A DNA stretch of 64,000 bases. Source: Flavobacterium ustbae (GTDB lineage: Bacteria > Bacteroidota > Bacteroidia > Flavobacteriales > Flavobacteriaceae). The first letter of the stretch is position 1. Each line of letters starts with the position of its first letter. Where the stretch lies: NCBI RefSeq assembly GCF_003946915.1, contig NZ_RPOC01000001.1:496001-560000 (forward strand), written 5' to 3'. The notes beneath the pieces were generated by a model. That model saw nothing but the letters and a program-made list of their open reading frames with translations. It made no database searches and had not been told where the DNA came from. Of this stretch, positions 28,441-36,261 are shown one piece after another. Made by a program: the position numbers and the translations under genes.

Positions 28441-29412
28441 ATGAAAATCGAAGTATATATCTCGCAGTTATTGTATCGTTATCAATGTGTAACGGTTCCA
28501 GGATTTGGTGCATTTTTAACAGAAACTCATTCGGCGCAGTTGAATGAAAGCACTAATTCGTTTTTTCCTCCAAAAAAGACTATTTCTTTCAACAGCCGTA
28601 TCAAAAATAATGACGGATTGTTGGCAAATCATATCGCACAAGCTGAAAAAACATCTTACGGTTTTGCTGTAAGTGCCATTGCTTTTGAGGTTTTAAATTG
28701 GAAAAAAGCCTTAGAAGAAGACGGCGTAATTCTTTTAAAGAATATTGGTGAACTACGTTTAAACTCTGAAAGCAATATTGTTTTTAAACCAAACGATCAG
28801 ACCAATTATTTGGCAACTTCTTTCGGATTAAGCCCTTTTGTTTCTCCTATGGTGAAAAAAGAGACTTTTGAGAAAAAAATCGAAAAAATCGCTGCAAAAG
28901 AAAAAGATGTTGTTTTAATATATGAAAATGAAGAAGAGACCAAATCTTCAAACCCATTTTTACGATATGCTGCAATTCTTGTTTTAGGACTTGGAATTAC
29001 GGGAAGCATTGGTTATCCTTTATACCAAAATCAAATTGACAATCAAACACTTGTTGTAGAACAAGCTGTTCAGAAAAAAGTTCAGAATAAAATTCAGGAA
29101 GCAACTTTCATGATCAAAAATCCGCTTCCTGCTGTAACACTTTCTGTAGATTCTGCAGCTGTTGAAACTGCAGAGCCAACTATGCCTTACCACATTATGG
29201 CTGGTGCTTTTAGAAGTGAACAAAATGCAAGAAAAGCTTATAACCAACTAATAAAAGATGGTTTCAAAGCTAGAATGCTAAAAGAAAACAAACACGGATT
29301 ATATCCTGTTTTGTACGGAAGTTATGCTACAATGAAAGAAGCTGAACAAGCCCAAAAAGAAATACAAAAAGGCGAAAATCCGCAAGCCTGGATTCTGGTC
29401 GAAAATCTATAA
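28441..29412 (+). CDS. HU-domain plus SPOR-domain membrane protein
   Basis: The ATG at 28441 (MKIEVYISQLLYRYQCVTVPGFGAF) gives 323 residues. Residues about 1-130 resemble the HU-like domain (HU-CCDC81) found in Bacteroidota, including the early VPGFGAFL strand. A membrane helix follows at about 175-195 (RYAAILVLGLGITGSIGYPLY). The last ~75 residues (MPYHIMAGAFRSEQNARKAYN...PQAWILVENL) are a SPOR domain that binds denuded peptidoglycan. It probably links the inner membrane to the cell wall at division sites; the cytoplasmic part may bind DNA or protein. The start was chosen from the promoter position. Confidence 0.88.
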   Translation: MKIEVYISQLLYRYQCVTVPGFGAFLTETHSAQLNESTNSFFPPKKTISFNSRIKNNDGLLANHIAQAEKTSYGFAVSAIAFEVLNWKKALEEDGVILLKNIGELRLNSESNIVFKPNDQTNYLATSFGLSPFVSPMVKKETFEKKIEKIAAKEKDVVLIYENEEETKSSNPFLRYAAILVLGLGITGSIGYPLYQNQIDNQTLVVEQAVQKKVQNKIQEATFMIKNPLPAVTLSVDSAAVETAEPTMPYHIMAGAFRSEQNARKAYNQLIKDGFKARMLKENKHGLYPVLYGSYATMKEAEQAQKEIQKGENPQAWILVENL

Positions 29413-29416
29413 TTTT

Positions 29417-29447
29417 AAAAAACCTGTTCTGAGAACAGGTTTTTTTT
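29417..29447 (+). terminator. Terminator of the HU/SPOR gene
   Basis: AAAACCTGTTCT pairs with AGAACAGGTTTT and is followed by a T run. Confidence 0.85.
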
Positions 29448-29520
29448 GTCTTATTCTGTCTTTAAAAAAACTTCTATTTCAATTTGGTAAAAAATTACGT
29501 TTTTATTTTTGACGTAAAAA

Positions 29521-30045
29521 ATGGAATACAAATTGTCAATTAATAATTCTTTACATCCGCAGTTTGATAACGAATTAAATATGATATGGCCAGAAAATGC
29601 GGTCTACAGTAAAGAAAGCTTAAATTGCTATTTTAAGCAGTTAACCAAAAATATTCCTGTAGATGATAAGCTGTCTGAGTGGAAACTTCATATTACAATT
29701 TTTCTGGGTGGTATATTTAATTCTAAATCTATTTTAATAATCAAAAGAGGTGTCGTTTATCCTGCCCAAAAGATAAAAGAAATTACGATCCATATCACGC
29801 TTCCAACTAGAGAAGAAGCATTTTGGGGAATATCTGAGAGAACTCGTTTTAACGAATACATAAAAGATTATAAAAAGCATAGCCACGTTCTTCCAGTTGA
29901 TTATCAAAAGTTTGAAAGTTTAACCGAGTATATTCAAGAAAGTACTAAAACGGCATTAGCTTTCATTTTTAGAAAAGGAATAGCTATAAATGGACAGAAA
30001 ATAAAAAAATATAAAGCCGATTTCGCAAATAGTGCGGTGCTGTAA
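29521..30045 (+). CDS. Hypothetical cytoplasmic protein
   Basis: The protein has 174 residues and no signal peptide or membrane segment. It has mixed alpha/beta character, with a basic stretch around LIIKRGVVYPAQKIKEITIHI and a helical C-terminus. I do not recognise a family. It is a single gene between two terminator-bounded neighbours. Codon usage and composition look like the surrounding genes. Confidence 0.6.
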   Translation: MEYKLSINNSLHPQFDNELNMIWPENAVYSKESLNCYFKQLTKNIPVDDKLSEWKLHITIFLGGIFNSKSILIIKRGVVYPAQKIKEITIHITLPTREEAFWGISERTRFNEYIKDYKKHSHVLPVDYQKFESLTEYIQESTKTALAFIFRKGIAINGQKIKKYKADFANSAVL

Positions 30046-30137
30046 ACCCATTTTTTATATTGTCTTATTCTATTGTTTTTATAACTTCGAATAACCTAAA
30101 ATTTAGAATTCTGCTTTTACTTTTGTTTAAAAAAAAC

Positions 30138-30581
30138 ATGAAATATATTTTAAAAGCAGTAGTTGTTTTATCATTATTATTAAGTTCTCAAACTTTTTTT
30201 GCACAACAATTACAGACAACTTTACAGCAGGAAACTGAATTAAAGAAGGCTGAAGCCAAAACACAACAAACTTTAAAAGAAAACTATAAAAAGATAGACG
30301 ACAAAATTGAACATCTTAAAAGAGAACAGAAAGAGCTAGAAGCAAAAAAGAAAAATCTAGTTAAGTCTGAAAGCAATTTGAAAACTACAAAAGAGAAGAT
30401 AAATAAACTGGAAATTGCTAATCAAAAGATTGAAAACAAAATAGCTACAAGTTCAATTTCAGATGAAGAAATTCAGAAACAAAAGATAAAAACCAAAGAA
30501 AATGAGGTTAATATTCAAAAATTGAAACTGACACAAATTACTCAGGAAAAAGATCTTGAAAAAGCGATGTCTGCATTATAA
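30138..30581 (+). CDS. Secreted coiled-coil protein
   Basis: The ATG at 30138 gives a clean signal peptide (MKYILKAVVVLSLLLSSQTFFAQQ) and 147 residues. An in-frame start 78 bases upstream would bury that signal. The mature part is nearly all charged heptads (KIEHLKREQKELEAKKKNL...), which suggests a periplasmic coiled coil without an enzymatic domain. A TACTTTTG -7-like element (30118-30125) lies just before the start. The stop codon is inside a long bidirectional hairpin. Function is unknown. Confidence 0.65.
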   Translation: MKYILKAVVVLSLLLSSQTFFAQQLQTTLQQETELKKAEAKTQQTLKENYKKIDDKIEHLKREQKELEAKKKNLVKSESNLKTTKEKINKLEIANQKIENKIATSSISDEEIQKQKIKTKENEVNIQKLKLTQITQEKDLEKAMSAL

Positions 30582-30619
30582 ACAAAGAGCCTAATTCATT
30601 TGAATTAGGCTCTTTGTTT
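30580..30619. terminator. Perfect 19-bp bidirectional terminator
   Basis: AAACAAAGAGCCTAATTCA (30580-30598) pairs perfectly with 30601-30619 across a 2-nt loop. It contains the end of the coiled-coil gene on one strand and the end of the split secreted gene on the other. Confidence 0.85.
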
Positions 30620-30923
30620 CTCGTGAAACAATTTTAGCGTTTTGCGAAAGTATCTCTTTTTCTGACTGATAGATGATCAGTTTTGCTGGTGGTGAATTCT
30701 TTTCGCCTAGAACTATAAAATGGCATTCGTATCTAAAATTGCCTTTTATAAATTCGTAATGATGATTTCCGCCAGTTCCGTCTGCAAAAAACTTGCCTTT
30801 TTCAATTATCAAATCTGGAGTATCAGTCATTTTCTTTTTTACTGACCACGAAGCATAACGATAATTATCATTTCCCAAATCATCAATTCTGATTCTGAAC
30901 TTTGACGTTTCTAAAATTGCCAC
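30591..30923 (-). pseudogene. 3' part of a secreted-protein gene split by an in-frame TAA
   Basis: The only usual start codon is GTG at 30923, giving 110 residues, but the same frame is open further upstream right to the TAA at 30960-30962 that ends the preceding gene. In-frame codons between that stop and the GTG encode TVNAEISNFKEPV, with no stop and no ATG. This part holds beta strands and charged residues typical of a single domain (FRIRIDDLGNDNYRYASW). It is best read as the second half of one 270-codon gene. The family is unknown. It may be translated by reinitiation, or not at all. Confidence 0.55.
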
Positions 30924-30959
30924 AGGTTCTTTAAAATTTGAAATTTCAGCATTTACCGT

Positions 30960-31379
30960 TTATTTCTGCGCAGCGATTAATGTGCTTTTTTGTTTTTTCT
31001 CCGCTTCAGATTGATAGTTGATTGCAATAATTTTTCCGTTTGTATCCATCCAAAGATCGCCTTGATTCAGCATTATTCCGCGCCATCCCATCTCCGACCA
31101 ATCCTTTGCAGGATTTGATTTGGTTATTTTTGAAATCAAAGTTTTATCAAAGATTTCGTTATATCTTTTTATAAAATCTGTTTTATTTTTAACCTTCGGG
31201 ATTGGATATTCTCGTTTTAGCGGAAAAGTTATTCGTGCTGCGACCGCATTTTTATTATTGTTTTTTACTTCCGAGATAAAACTGGAAATAAACTTTTGAT
31301 ATTCTGGTTTCAGATCCTGGCTTTGCATTAGCTGAGAAGAAATCATCAGGAAAAAGAAAAATATTGCTTTACATTTCAT
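30960..31379 (-). CDS. Secreted protein, N-terminal part of a split gene
   Basis: The ATG at 31379 yields 139 residues that begin with a signal peptide (MKCKAIFFFFLMISSQLMQSQ). An upstream ATG at 31400 would add 7 residues. The mature part has an SNTF2-like feel, a helical start and W-x-G...W-M-D-x-N-G-K-I strands, but I cannot assign a family. Translation ends at TAA 30960-30962, and the reading frame continues in phase into the 110-residue piece downstream. The protein is therefore probably truncated compared with relatives. Confidence 0.55.
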   Translation of the reverse strand: MKCKAIFFFFLMISSQLMQSQDLKPEYQKFISSFISEVKNNNKNAVAARITFPLKREYPIPKVKNKTDFIKRYNEIFDKTLISKITKSNPAKDWSEMGWRGIMLNQGDLWMDTNGKIIAINYQSEAEKKQKSTLIAAQK

Positions 31380-31478
31380 AGCTAATTTTTTAAAAATCAT
31401 ATTGATAAATCCAAATTTACTAAAAGCGTTGCCAGCAATTTTATAAAATTATAATTTCAGATTATCATGTTTTCAAGT

Positions 31479-31494
31479 CGTTCCACGTGGGACT
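31479..31494. other. parS-like site 1
   Basis: CGTTCCACGTGGGACT is a 16-mer with the CACGTG core and near-perfect dyad symmetry (one arm changed). It resembles the parS consensus TGTTYCACGTGRAACA. It lies in the gap upstream of the secreted split gene. Confidence 0.6.
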
Positions 31495-31514
31495 AAAAAG
31501 CGATTTTTCAAAAA

Positions 31515-33794
31515 TCAATTAATGCTCGCTTTGAACATTTTCAGTTCATCCCAAGTAAATTCGTCCCCATGTTTTTCTTTCAACGGACTCAAAGATTCTT
31601 CTTGATAAAATTCGAAAGCTTCGCGAAGGGCCAAAATTTTATCGTAGGGCAAAACGTCGTTAATATCTACTTTTTTTACCTGAATCAATTTTATCAAATG
31701 CGTTTCGATAGTTTGCACTGTCAGTTTACGCATTCTCGCAATATCTTCAATGGAATGCTTCTCCAGCCACAAATCATGCGTTTCTTCGACTGTTGCCTTT
31801 TTAGCCGTTTTAAGCTCACTTTTTTCCGCTTTAGCTGATTTGTATCGAACAACGGGTTCTTCAGTCCTAAAAATGTCTGTATTTGTCGTTTGAAGCTCTT
31901 CGCGAATTCTTTCCGCTTTGTTGATTTTATAATTTTTAATATTTGGCGATGTTAGCTTTTCTTTGCTGATCGCTTCTCCGGCAACCACAACTTCGATCAA
32001 TAATTTGGCTTTCATCAATCGCAAAACCGCTTTGGTCTGCAAATCTTCCAGAAAATTCAATTCTTCGTAAAATTCTTTCACTTTTTTAAATTTCTGAATT
32101 TCAGCCATTTTATAAATTAAATCGTCCACCAATTTGTCCATTGGCTTAAAGAAATAATCGTACGCCGCTTCTACCCTTTCTTTCACAAAAAGCAAATCGA
32201 CTGTTTCTTTGCTGAAAATTTTGTTGAGTTGAATGATGAATTTCTGCGAAGGTTCTGCAAGCTGTTCGATTGTATCCAAACGTTTGTGCGCCCAAACCGA
32301 ATGTTTTGATTTTTCGGAACCGGCTGCATTTTCGTTGTAACTAAAACGATGATTGCGCCATTCTTGTGCTAACTCGCTCCAATTAAAACTGTTTATCAAA
32401 TAGTTGTGAATAAAATTCTTGGTTTCGAAGTGAAGTGAATTTTTTAATGTTTCTTCAGTCGCTCGATTCAAAGCGTAATCCATCACATCCTGATCGTTGG
32501 AAATGCCATTCATCTGCATCGGAGAAAGCAAAATAAGCCCGTTTAACGAACGCAAACGCGAAAGTGCTACATAGGCCTGCCCGGGAAGAAAAACTTGCGA
32601 TACGTCGAGCGCTGCTTTGTCAAAAGTTAAACCTTGGCTTTTGTGCACTGTAATGGCCCATGCCAGCTTGATCGGATAATGGGCAAAAGTTCCCAAAACT
32701 TCTTCTTCGATATCTTTGGTTTGCTCGTTGACTTTGTAGCGAATATTTTTCCATTCGTACTTTTCGACTTCGAGCGTCATGTTTTCTTCTGGGAAATGAA
32801 CAAAGATTTCTTCGTCAGACAAAGATTTGATTACGCCCATTTTTCCGTTGAAATATCTTTTCTCAAAAGACAAATCATTTTTAACAAACATGATCTGCGC
32901 GCCGACTTTCAATTTCAGTTCTTCTTCAACAGGAAAAATCTTTTCTGGAAAATCTCCCACTATAAATGGCGTATATATGTATTCTTTTCCATTTAAATCA
33001 TTGATTGACTGTGAGTTGATAGAATCTGCTTTGGCATTATGCGTTGTCAGTGTAATGTAACCTTCATTCTCTTTGAAGTCAAAATCGGGCTTAACATACT
33101 GATTTAGAACAACAATATCCTCTGGAGTAATCTGATTATTTCTCAAATTATTCAAAACCGAAATAAAAGCATCATCGGTTTGGCGATAAATTTTTGACAA
33201 TTCGATATAAATTGGCGGATAGGTTTGCAGGACATGAGAATGGAAAAAGAATTTTCCGCGGTAATAGTTTTTCAGCGTTCGCCATTCTTCATCTCGAATG
33301 ACTGGCGGCAATTGTAATAAATCTCCAATAAACAAAACCTGAACTCCACCAAAAGGCTGTGTGTTTCTACGAACCGTCTGCATCATAAAATCGACGGCAT
33401 CCAGCAAATCGGCGCGAAGCATACTCACTTCATCAATAACGAGAAGCTCCATGTTTTTGATTACATTTCGCTTCACGTTATTCATTTTAAAATGGCGACG
33501 CAACGTTTCTTTGTTTTCAAACTTTACCGTTTCTGTAAATTGTGCGCTAGCATCGTACGACGGAATAAACGCAGAAAACGGAAGCTGAAACATGGAATGA
33601 ATAGTTACTCCACCCGCGTTCAAAGCCGCAATACCAGTTGGCGCAACAACAACAGTATTTTTGTGCGTCGTCGCAATGATTTCGCGCAAAAGCGTAGTTT
33701 TTCCAGTACCAGCTTTTCCGGTAAGGAAAATAGATTTTTGAGTCTGATTGATGAATTGTAAAGTGTAAGCTGCCGCTTCTGAAACGTTCTGCAT
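31515..33794 (-). CDS. PIF1-like helicase with C-terminal HTH domain
   Basis: The protein has 759 residues. Walker A GKAGTGKTTLLRE lies at about residues 22-34 and Walker B LLVIDEVSML follows. Later come the SF1 motifs (QLPPVI, VHKSQGLTFDKA and YVALSRLR) of the PIF1/RecD-like 5'-to-3' helicases. A region of about 100 residues before the end is charged and helical. The C-terminal ETHDLWLEKHSIEDIARMRK...ETHLIKL segment resembles the HTH_40 domain also found at the end of RecQ-type proteins. Its role is DNA or RNA-DNA unwinding; the exact substrate is not predictable. It stands upstream of the split secreted gene with a parS-like site in the gap. Confidence 0.88.
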   Translation of the reverse strand: MQNVSEAAAYTLQFINQTQKSIFLTGKAGTGKTTLLREIIATTHKNTVVVAPTGIAALNAGGVTIHSMFQLPFSAFIPSYDASAQFTETVKFENKETLRRHFKMNNVKRNVIKNMELLVIDEVSMLRADLLDAVDFMMQTVRRNTQPFGGVQVLFIGDLLQLPPVIRDEEWRTLKNYYRGKFFFHSHVLQTYPPIYIELSKIYRQTDDAFISVLNNLRNNQITPEDIVVLNQYVKPDFDFKENEGYITLTTHNAKADSINSQSINDLNGKEYIYTPFIVGDFPEKIFPVEEELKLKVGAQIMFVKNDLSFEKRYFNGKMGVIKSLSDEEIFVHFPEENMTLEVEKYEWKNIRYKVNEQTKDIEEEVLGTFAHYPIKLAWAITVHKSQGLTFDKAALDVSQVFLPGQAYVALSRLRSLNGLILLSPMQMNGISNDQDVMDYALNRATEETLKNSLHFETKNFIHNYLINSFNWSELAQEWRNHRFSYNENAAGSEKSKHSVWAHKRLDTIEQLAEPSQKFIIQLNKIFSKETVDLLFVKERVEAAYDYFFKPMDKLVDDLIYKMAEIQKFKKVKEFYEELNFLEDLQTKAVLRLMKAKLLIEVVVAGEAISKEKLTSPNIKNYKINKAERIREELQTTNTDIFRTEEPVVRYKSAKAEKSELKTAKKATVEETHDLWLEKHSIEDIARMRKLTVQTIETHLIKLIQVKKVDINDVLPYDKILALREAFEFYQEESLSPLKEKHGDEFTWDELKMFKASIN

Positions 33795-33835
33795 TTTGCC
33801 TGTATTGAAAAATAAAATTACCGCATTTTTATAAA

Positions 33836-33871
33836 AAGAAAAAACCTAAATCTTTAGTGGATTTAGGTTTT
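33836..33871 (-). terminator. Terminator of the OmpH-like gene
   Basis: AAAACCTAAATC pairs with GATTTAGGTTTT across a short loop, with A/T runs. It lies just beyond the stop of the minus-strand OmpH-like gene. Confidence 0.75.
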
Positions 33872-33897
33872 CAGTAATTTAGTTAGTTTGGTAGTTT

Positions 33898-34482
33898 TTA
33901 TTTTTTAGCTTCGCCTTCTTTCTTTTCAGCTGCTGGTTTAGCATCTGCTTTTGGCGACGCTTTGTATTTGTCGTTTAATTCTTTGATGATTTCTTTTGTG
34001 ATATCATATTTGTCTTCAGCATACAAAACTGTTGCAGCATCTCCTGTTCCGTAGATGTAAGAGTAACCGTTTTTCTTTCCGTAATCTTTAATGAATTTTT
34101 TAACTCCACTAACAAGAGAATCCATTTCAACACCGCTTTCTTGTTGTAATTGTTGTGCTAATGCTTGTTGTGCATAACCTAATTGCTGCTCTCTTTTTTG
34201 CAACTCAGCTCCTCTTTGCTGTGCCCAAGCTTGACCGTTTGCTTGTGCTTGGCTTTGAAAATTAGCAGCGTCTTGTTTAAAACGTGAAATCTCAGCTTGT
34301 AATTGTCTACCTTTTTCTTCCGCTTGAGCTTTGTACTTTGCCTCTAAATCTTTTGCCTCAGTGTATTCTTTCATCAAAACCGAAGTATCCACGTAAGCTG
34401 TTTTTACTTCCTTTACCTCTGCTGTTTTGTTACAAGAAACTGCGAAAACTGAAAGTGCGATAATAACTAATGCTTTTTTCAT
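33898..34482 (-). CDS. OmpH/Skp-family lipoprotein
   Basis: The protein has 194 residues. A signal sequence ends in a lipobox (MKKALVIIALSVFAVSCNK), so the mature protein should be lipid-anchored. The strand KTAYVDTSVLMKEY followed by a long Gln/Ala-rich coiled coil is the Skp/OmpH fold, a periplasmic chaperone of outer-membrane proteins. The C-terminal strand GYSYIYGTGDAATVLYAEDKYDIT then leads into the Lys/Ala tail. Bacteroidota carry several copies. This one stands alone, not in the usual bamA cluster, so its client may differ. Confidence 0.85.
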   Translation of the reverse strand: MKKALVIIALSVFAVSCNKTAEVKEVKTAYVDTSVLMKEYTEAKDLEAKYKAQAEEKGRQLQAEISRFKQDAANFQSQAQANGQAWAQQRGAELQKREQQLGYAQQALAQQLQQESGVEMDSLVSGVKKFIKDYGKKNGYSYIYGTGDAATVLYAEDKYDITKEIIKELNDKYKASPKADAKPAAEKKEGEAKK

Positions 34483-34663
34483 TTTTTTTAAATTCTATTT
34501 TTTAAGTATTGAAGACAAAAATATAAAAAAATCAATAGCATCAGCATAAAGTTTAAAAAATGCGCAAATTTTATGATATTGTTTTTATTTATAGAAAAAA
34601 TAATAGCAATAATTCAACTTTATAGCAGAAATACGGGCCTTTTTTTGACATTTTTTAAAAACG

Positions 34664-34703
34664 AAAAAGCTATTTCGCCAATATTTTGAAGAAATAGCTT
34701 TTT
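34664..34703 (-). terminator. Terminator of the methyltransferase gene
   Basis: AAAAAGCTATTTC pairs with GAAATAGCTTTTT. It lies 17 bp beyond the minus-strand stop at 34720. Confidence 0.7.
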
Positions 34704-34719
34704 GCTGATTTTTTAGGTT

Positions 34720-35568
34720 TTATTTATTCTTTAAAACATAAATATGCGATGAATATTCTTTTGTGCTTTTGGCTTTCCAATTTGATCTTAAACCAACGAA
34801 AAAAGCTTTGATGTAATTCATTTTTCCTGTTTTGTATTTTTCAGATAAAAGACTCACATAAAACGAATCGAATTTCATTGGAAGTATCTTTTCTAATTTC
34901 ATGTCTACTCTTTCAAAAAGCAATTGAATCGATTTTTTTGAAAAATGCCAAAAATGAATTGGCACATCATAAGCTGCCCAAAAAGTTCCGTAATGTTGCG
35001 CGTCAAAAGATTTATAGTTTGGAACCGCAACAATTAAAGTTCCAGTTGGCTTTAATAAACGTTTTAATTCCTGGATCTGATGTTCTAAATCTGGAACGTG
35101 TTCCAAAACATGCCACATCGTGATAACATCTAGAGAATGATTTTCTAAAGTGCTAATTTCTTCTACAAAAGAAATTCCTTTTTGTTTCGCAATATTTTTT
35201 GCACGATCGCTTGGTTCTACTCCAACTGTTTCCCAACCATCATTTTTTGCTGTTAAAAGAAAATCTCCAGTTCCAGCACCAATATCTAAAATTTTACCTT
35301 TTTGTGATTGTTGACTGTTTATTAAATTCAATTTGTTTTGAAGCGCAATATTTTTCACAAAGTGATATGCTTTTTCAAATAACGAACGTTTGTTGTCTGT
35401 ATGCGAAATATAATCTTCGCTTTCGTAATATCTTCCTAAATTTTGAAGTTCAGGTTGCGGAGAAGTAATTAGCATGTCTAATTCTTCATCTTGATATAAT
35501 TCAAAAATTTCTTTTGAAACAGAATGGTCTTTTACTGTAAGAAAGTGTTTTTTGTTTAAAACGTTCAT
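34720..35568 (-). CDS. Class I SAM-dependent methyltransferase
   Basis: The protein has 282 residues. The motif GKILDIGAGTGDFLLTAKNDGW binds SAM and is followed by VGVEPSDRA. DVITMWHVLEHVPDLEHQIQELKRLLKPTGTLIVAVPN is the classic Methyltransf_11/23 strand 4 with the acidic-His pattern. An N-terminal extension of about 80 residues (VKDHSVSKEIFELYQDEELDMLIT) resembles sugar- or lipid-linked methyltransferases. The substrate cannot be deduced. The gene is monocistronic, with its own terminator. Confidence 0.85.
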   Translation of the reverse strand: MNVLNKKHFLTVKDHSVSKEIFELYQDEELDMLITSPQPELQNLGRYYESEDYISHTDNKRSLFEKAYHFVKNIALQNKLNLINSQQSQKGKILDIGAGTGDFLLTAKNDGWETVGVEPSDRAKNIAKQKGISFVEEISTLENHSLDVITMWHVLEHVPDLEHQIQELKRLLKPTGTLIVAVPNYKSFDAQHYGTFWAAYDVPIHFWHFSKKSIQLLFERVDMKLEKILPMKFDSFYVSLLSEKYKTGKMNYIKAFFVGLRSNWKAKSTKEYSSHIYVLKNK

Positions 35569-35606
35569 TTTTTAAATTTATAGATATTTGGGTTTAATTT
35601 ATAGCA

Positions 35607-35640
35607 AATCCTAAAACCGAAATTTATCGTTTTTAGGATT
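35607..35640 (-). terminator. Terminator-like hairpin downstream of the GNAT gene
   Basis: AATCCTAAAA pairs with TTTTAGGATT. It sits between the GNAT stop (35657) and the methyltransferase start and can end GNAT transcripts. Confidence 0.65.
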
Positions 35641-35656
35641 GATAATTGTATTTTTA

Positions 35657-36121
35657 TTATTGTTTCCAGTTTATCTTTACCGCTGCAATTTTATCATTTT
35701 CTAATCTTGTATTTTCTAAAACAGAAAATCCATTTAGAATATAAAATTGCAATGGCGAAATATATTTTTGATGATTTCTTTTTCTATCATTTTCATGATC
35801 GATAACCCATCCATTCAAATCTGTGTTATTCTTTTTTAATTCTTCTAACAGAATTTTTCCATATCCTTTTCCTTGAAATTGATAATTCAACATAATTGCA
35901 AACCATATTTCGTTGTCACGAAAAAAAGTATAAGCCCAACCTTGAATTTCATTTTCATCATCAACCAATACATAATTTTTTATTCCTGCAATTTCATTTA
36001 CATACTTTTCAAAATCATGAAGTGTTTCATGACCAAATTGAACTGGATATTCATTATTTCGAAGTTGCCACAATGTTTCTTTTTCTTTTAATGAAAAATT
36101 TCTTTTTTAAATGACTTTCAT
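35657..36121 (-). pseudogene. GNAT acetyltransferase with a stop at codon 5
   Basis: The GNAT fold is seen in the strand-turn region IWFAIMLNYQFQGKGYGKILLEELKK, where QGKGYGK is the acetyl-CoA pyrophosphate loop, and in the late FYILNGFSVLENTR strand. An ATG at 36121 would begin MKVI, then TAA (36107-36109), then in-frame KRNFSLKEKETLWQLRNN, which looks like the true family N-terminus. The longest frame with a usual start uses TTG at 36073 and gives 138 residues without part of the first helix. The gene is therefore either inactivated by a nonsense change or uses a weak start. The acetylation substrate is unknown. Confidence 0.55.
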
Positions 36122-36144
36122 TTTTTTGATGCTTTTTCTAAAAA

Positions 36145-36160
36145 GGTTTCACGTGGAACA
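36145..36160. other. parS-like site 2
   Basis: GGTTTCACGTGGAACA, with core CACGTG and both arms close to the consensus. It lies between mnmG and the GNAT gene. Confidence 0.7.
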
Positions 36161-36208
36161 ATGGAAATTTGTTTCAAGTTTTAGGTTTCAAGTGTGAAGA
36201 TCTAAATT

Positions 36209-36224
36209 CGTTTCACGTGGAACA
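36209..36224. other. parS-like site 3
   Basis: CGTTTCACGTGGAACA, 64 bp from site 2, in the same gap and inside a zone of GTTTCAGG/CCTGAAAC-type short repeats (36171-36255). Confidence 0.7.
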
Positions 36225-36261
36225 ACCTGTAACTTTTAAACCTGAAACCTGAAACAAAAAT

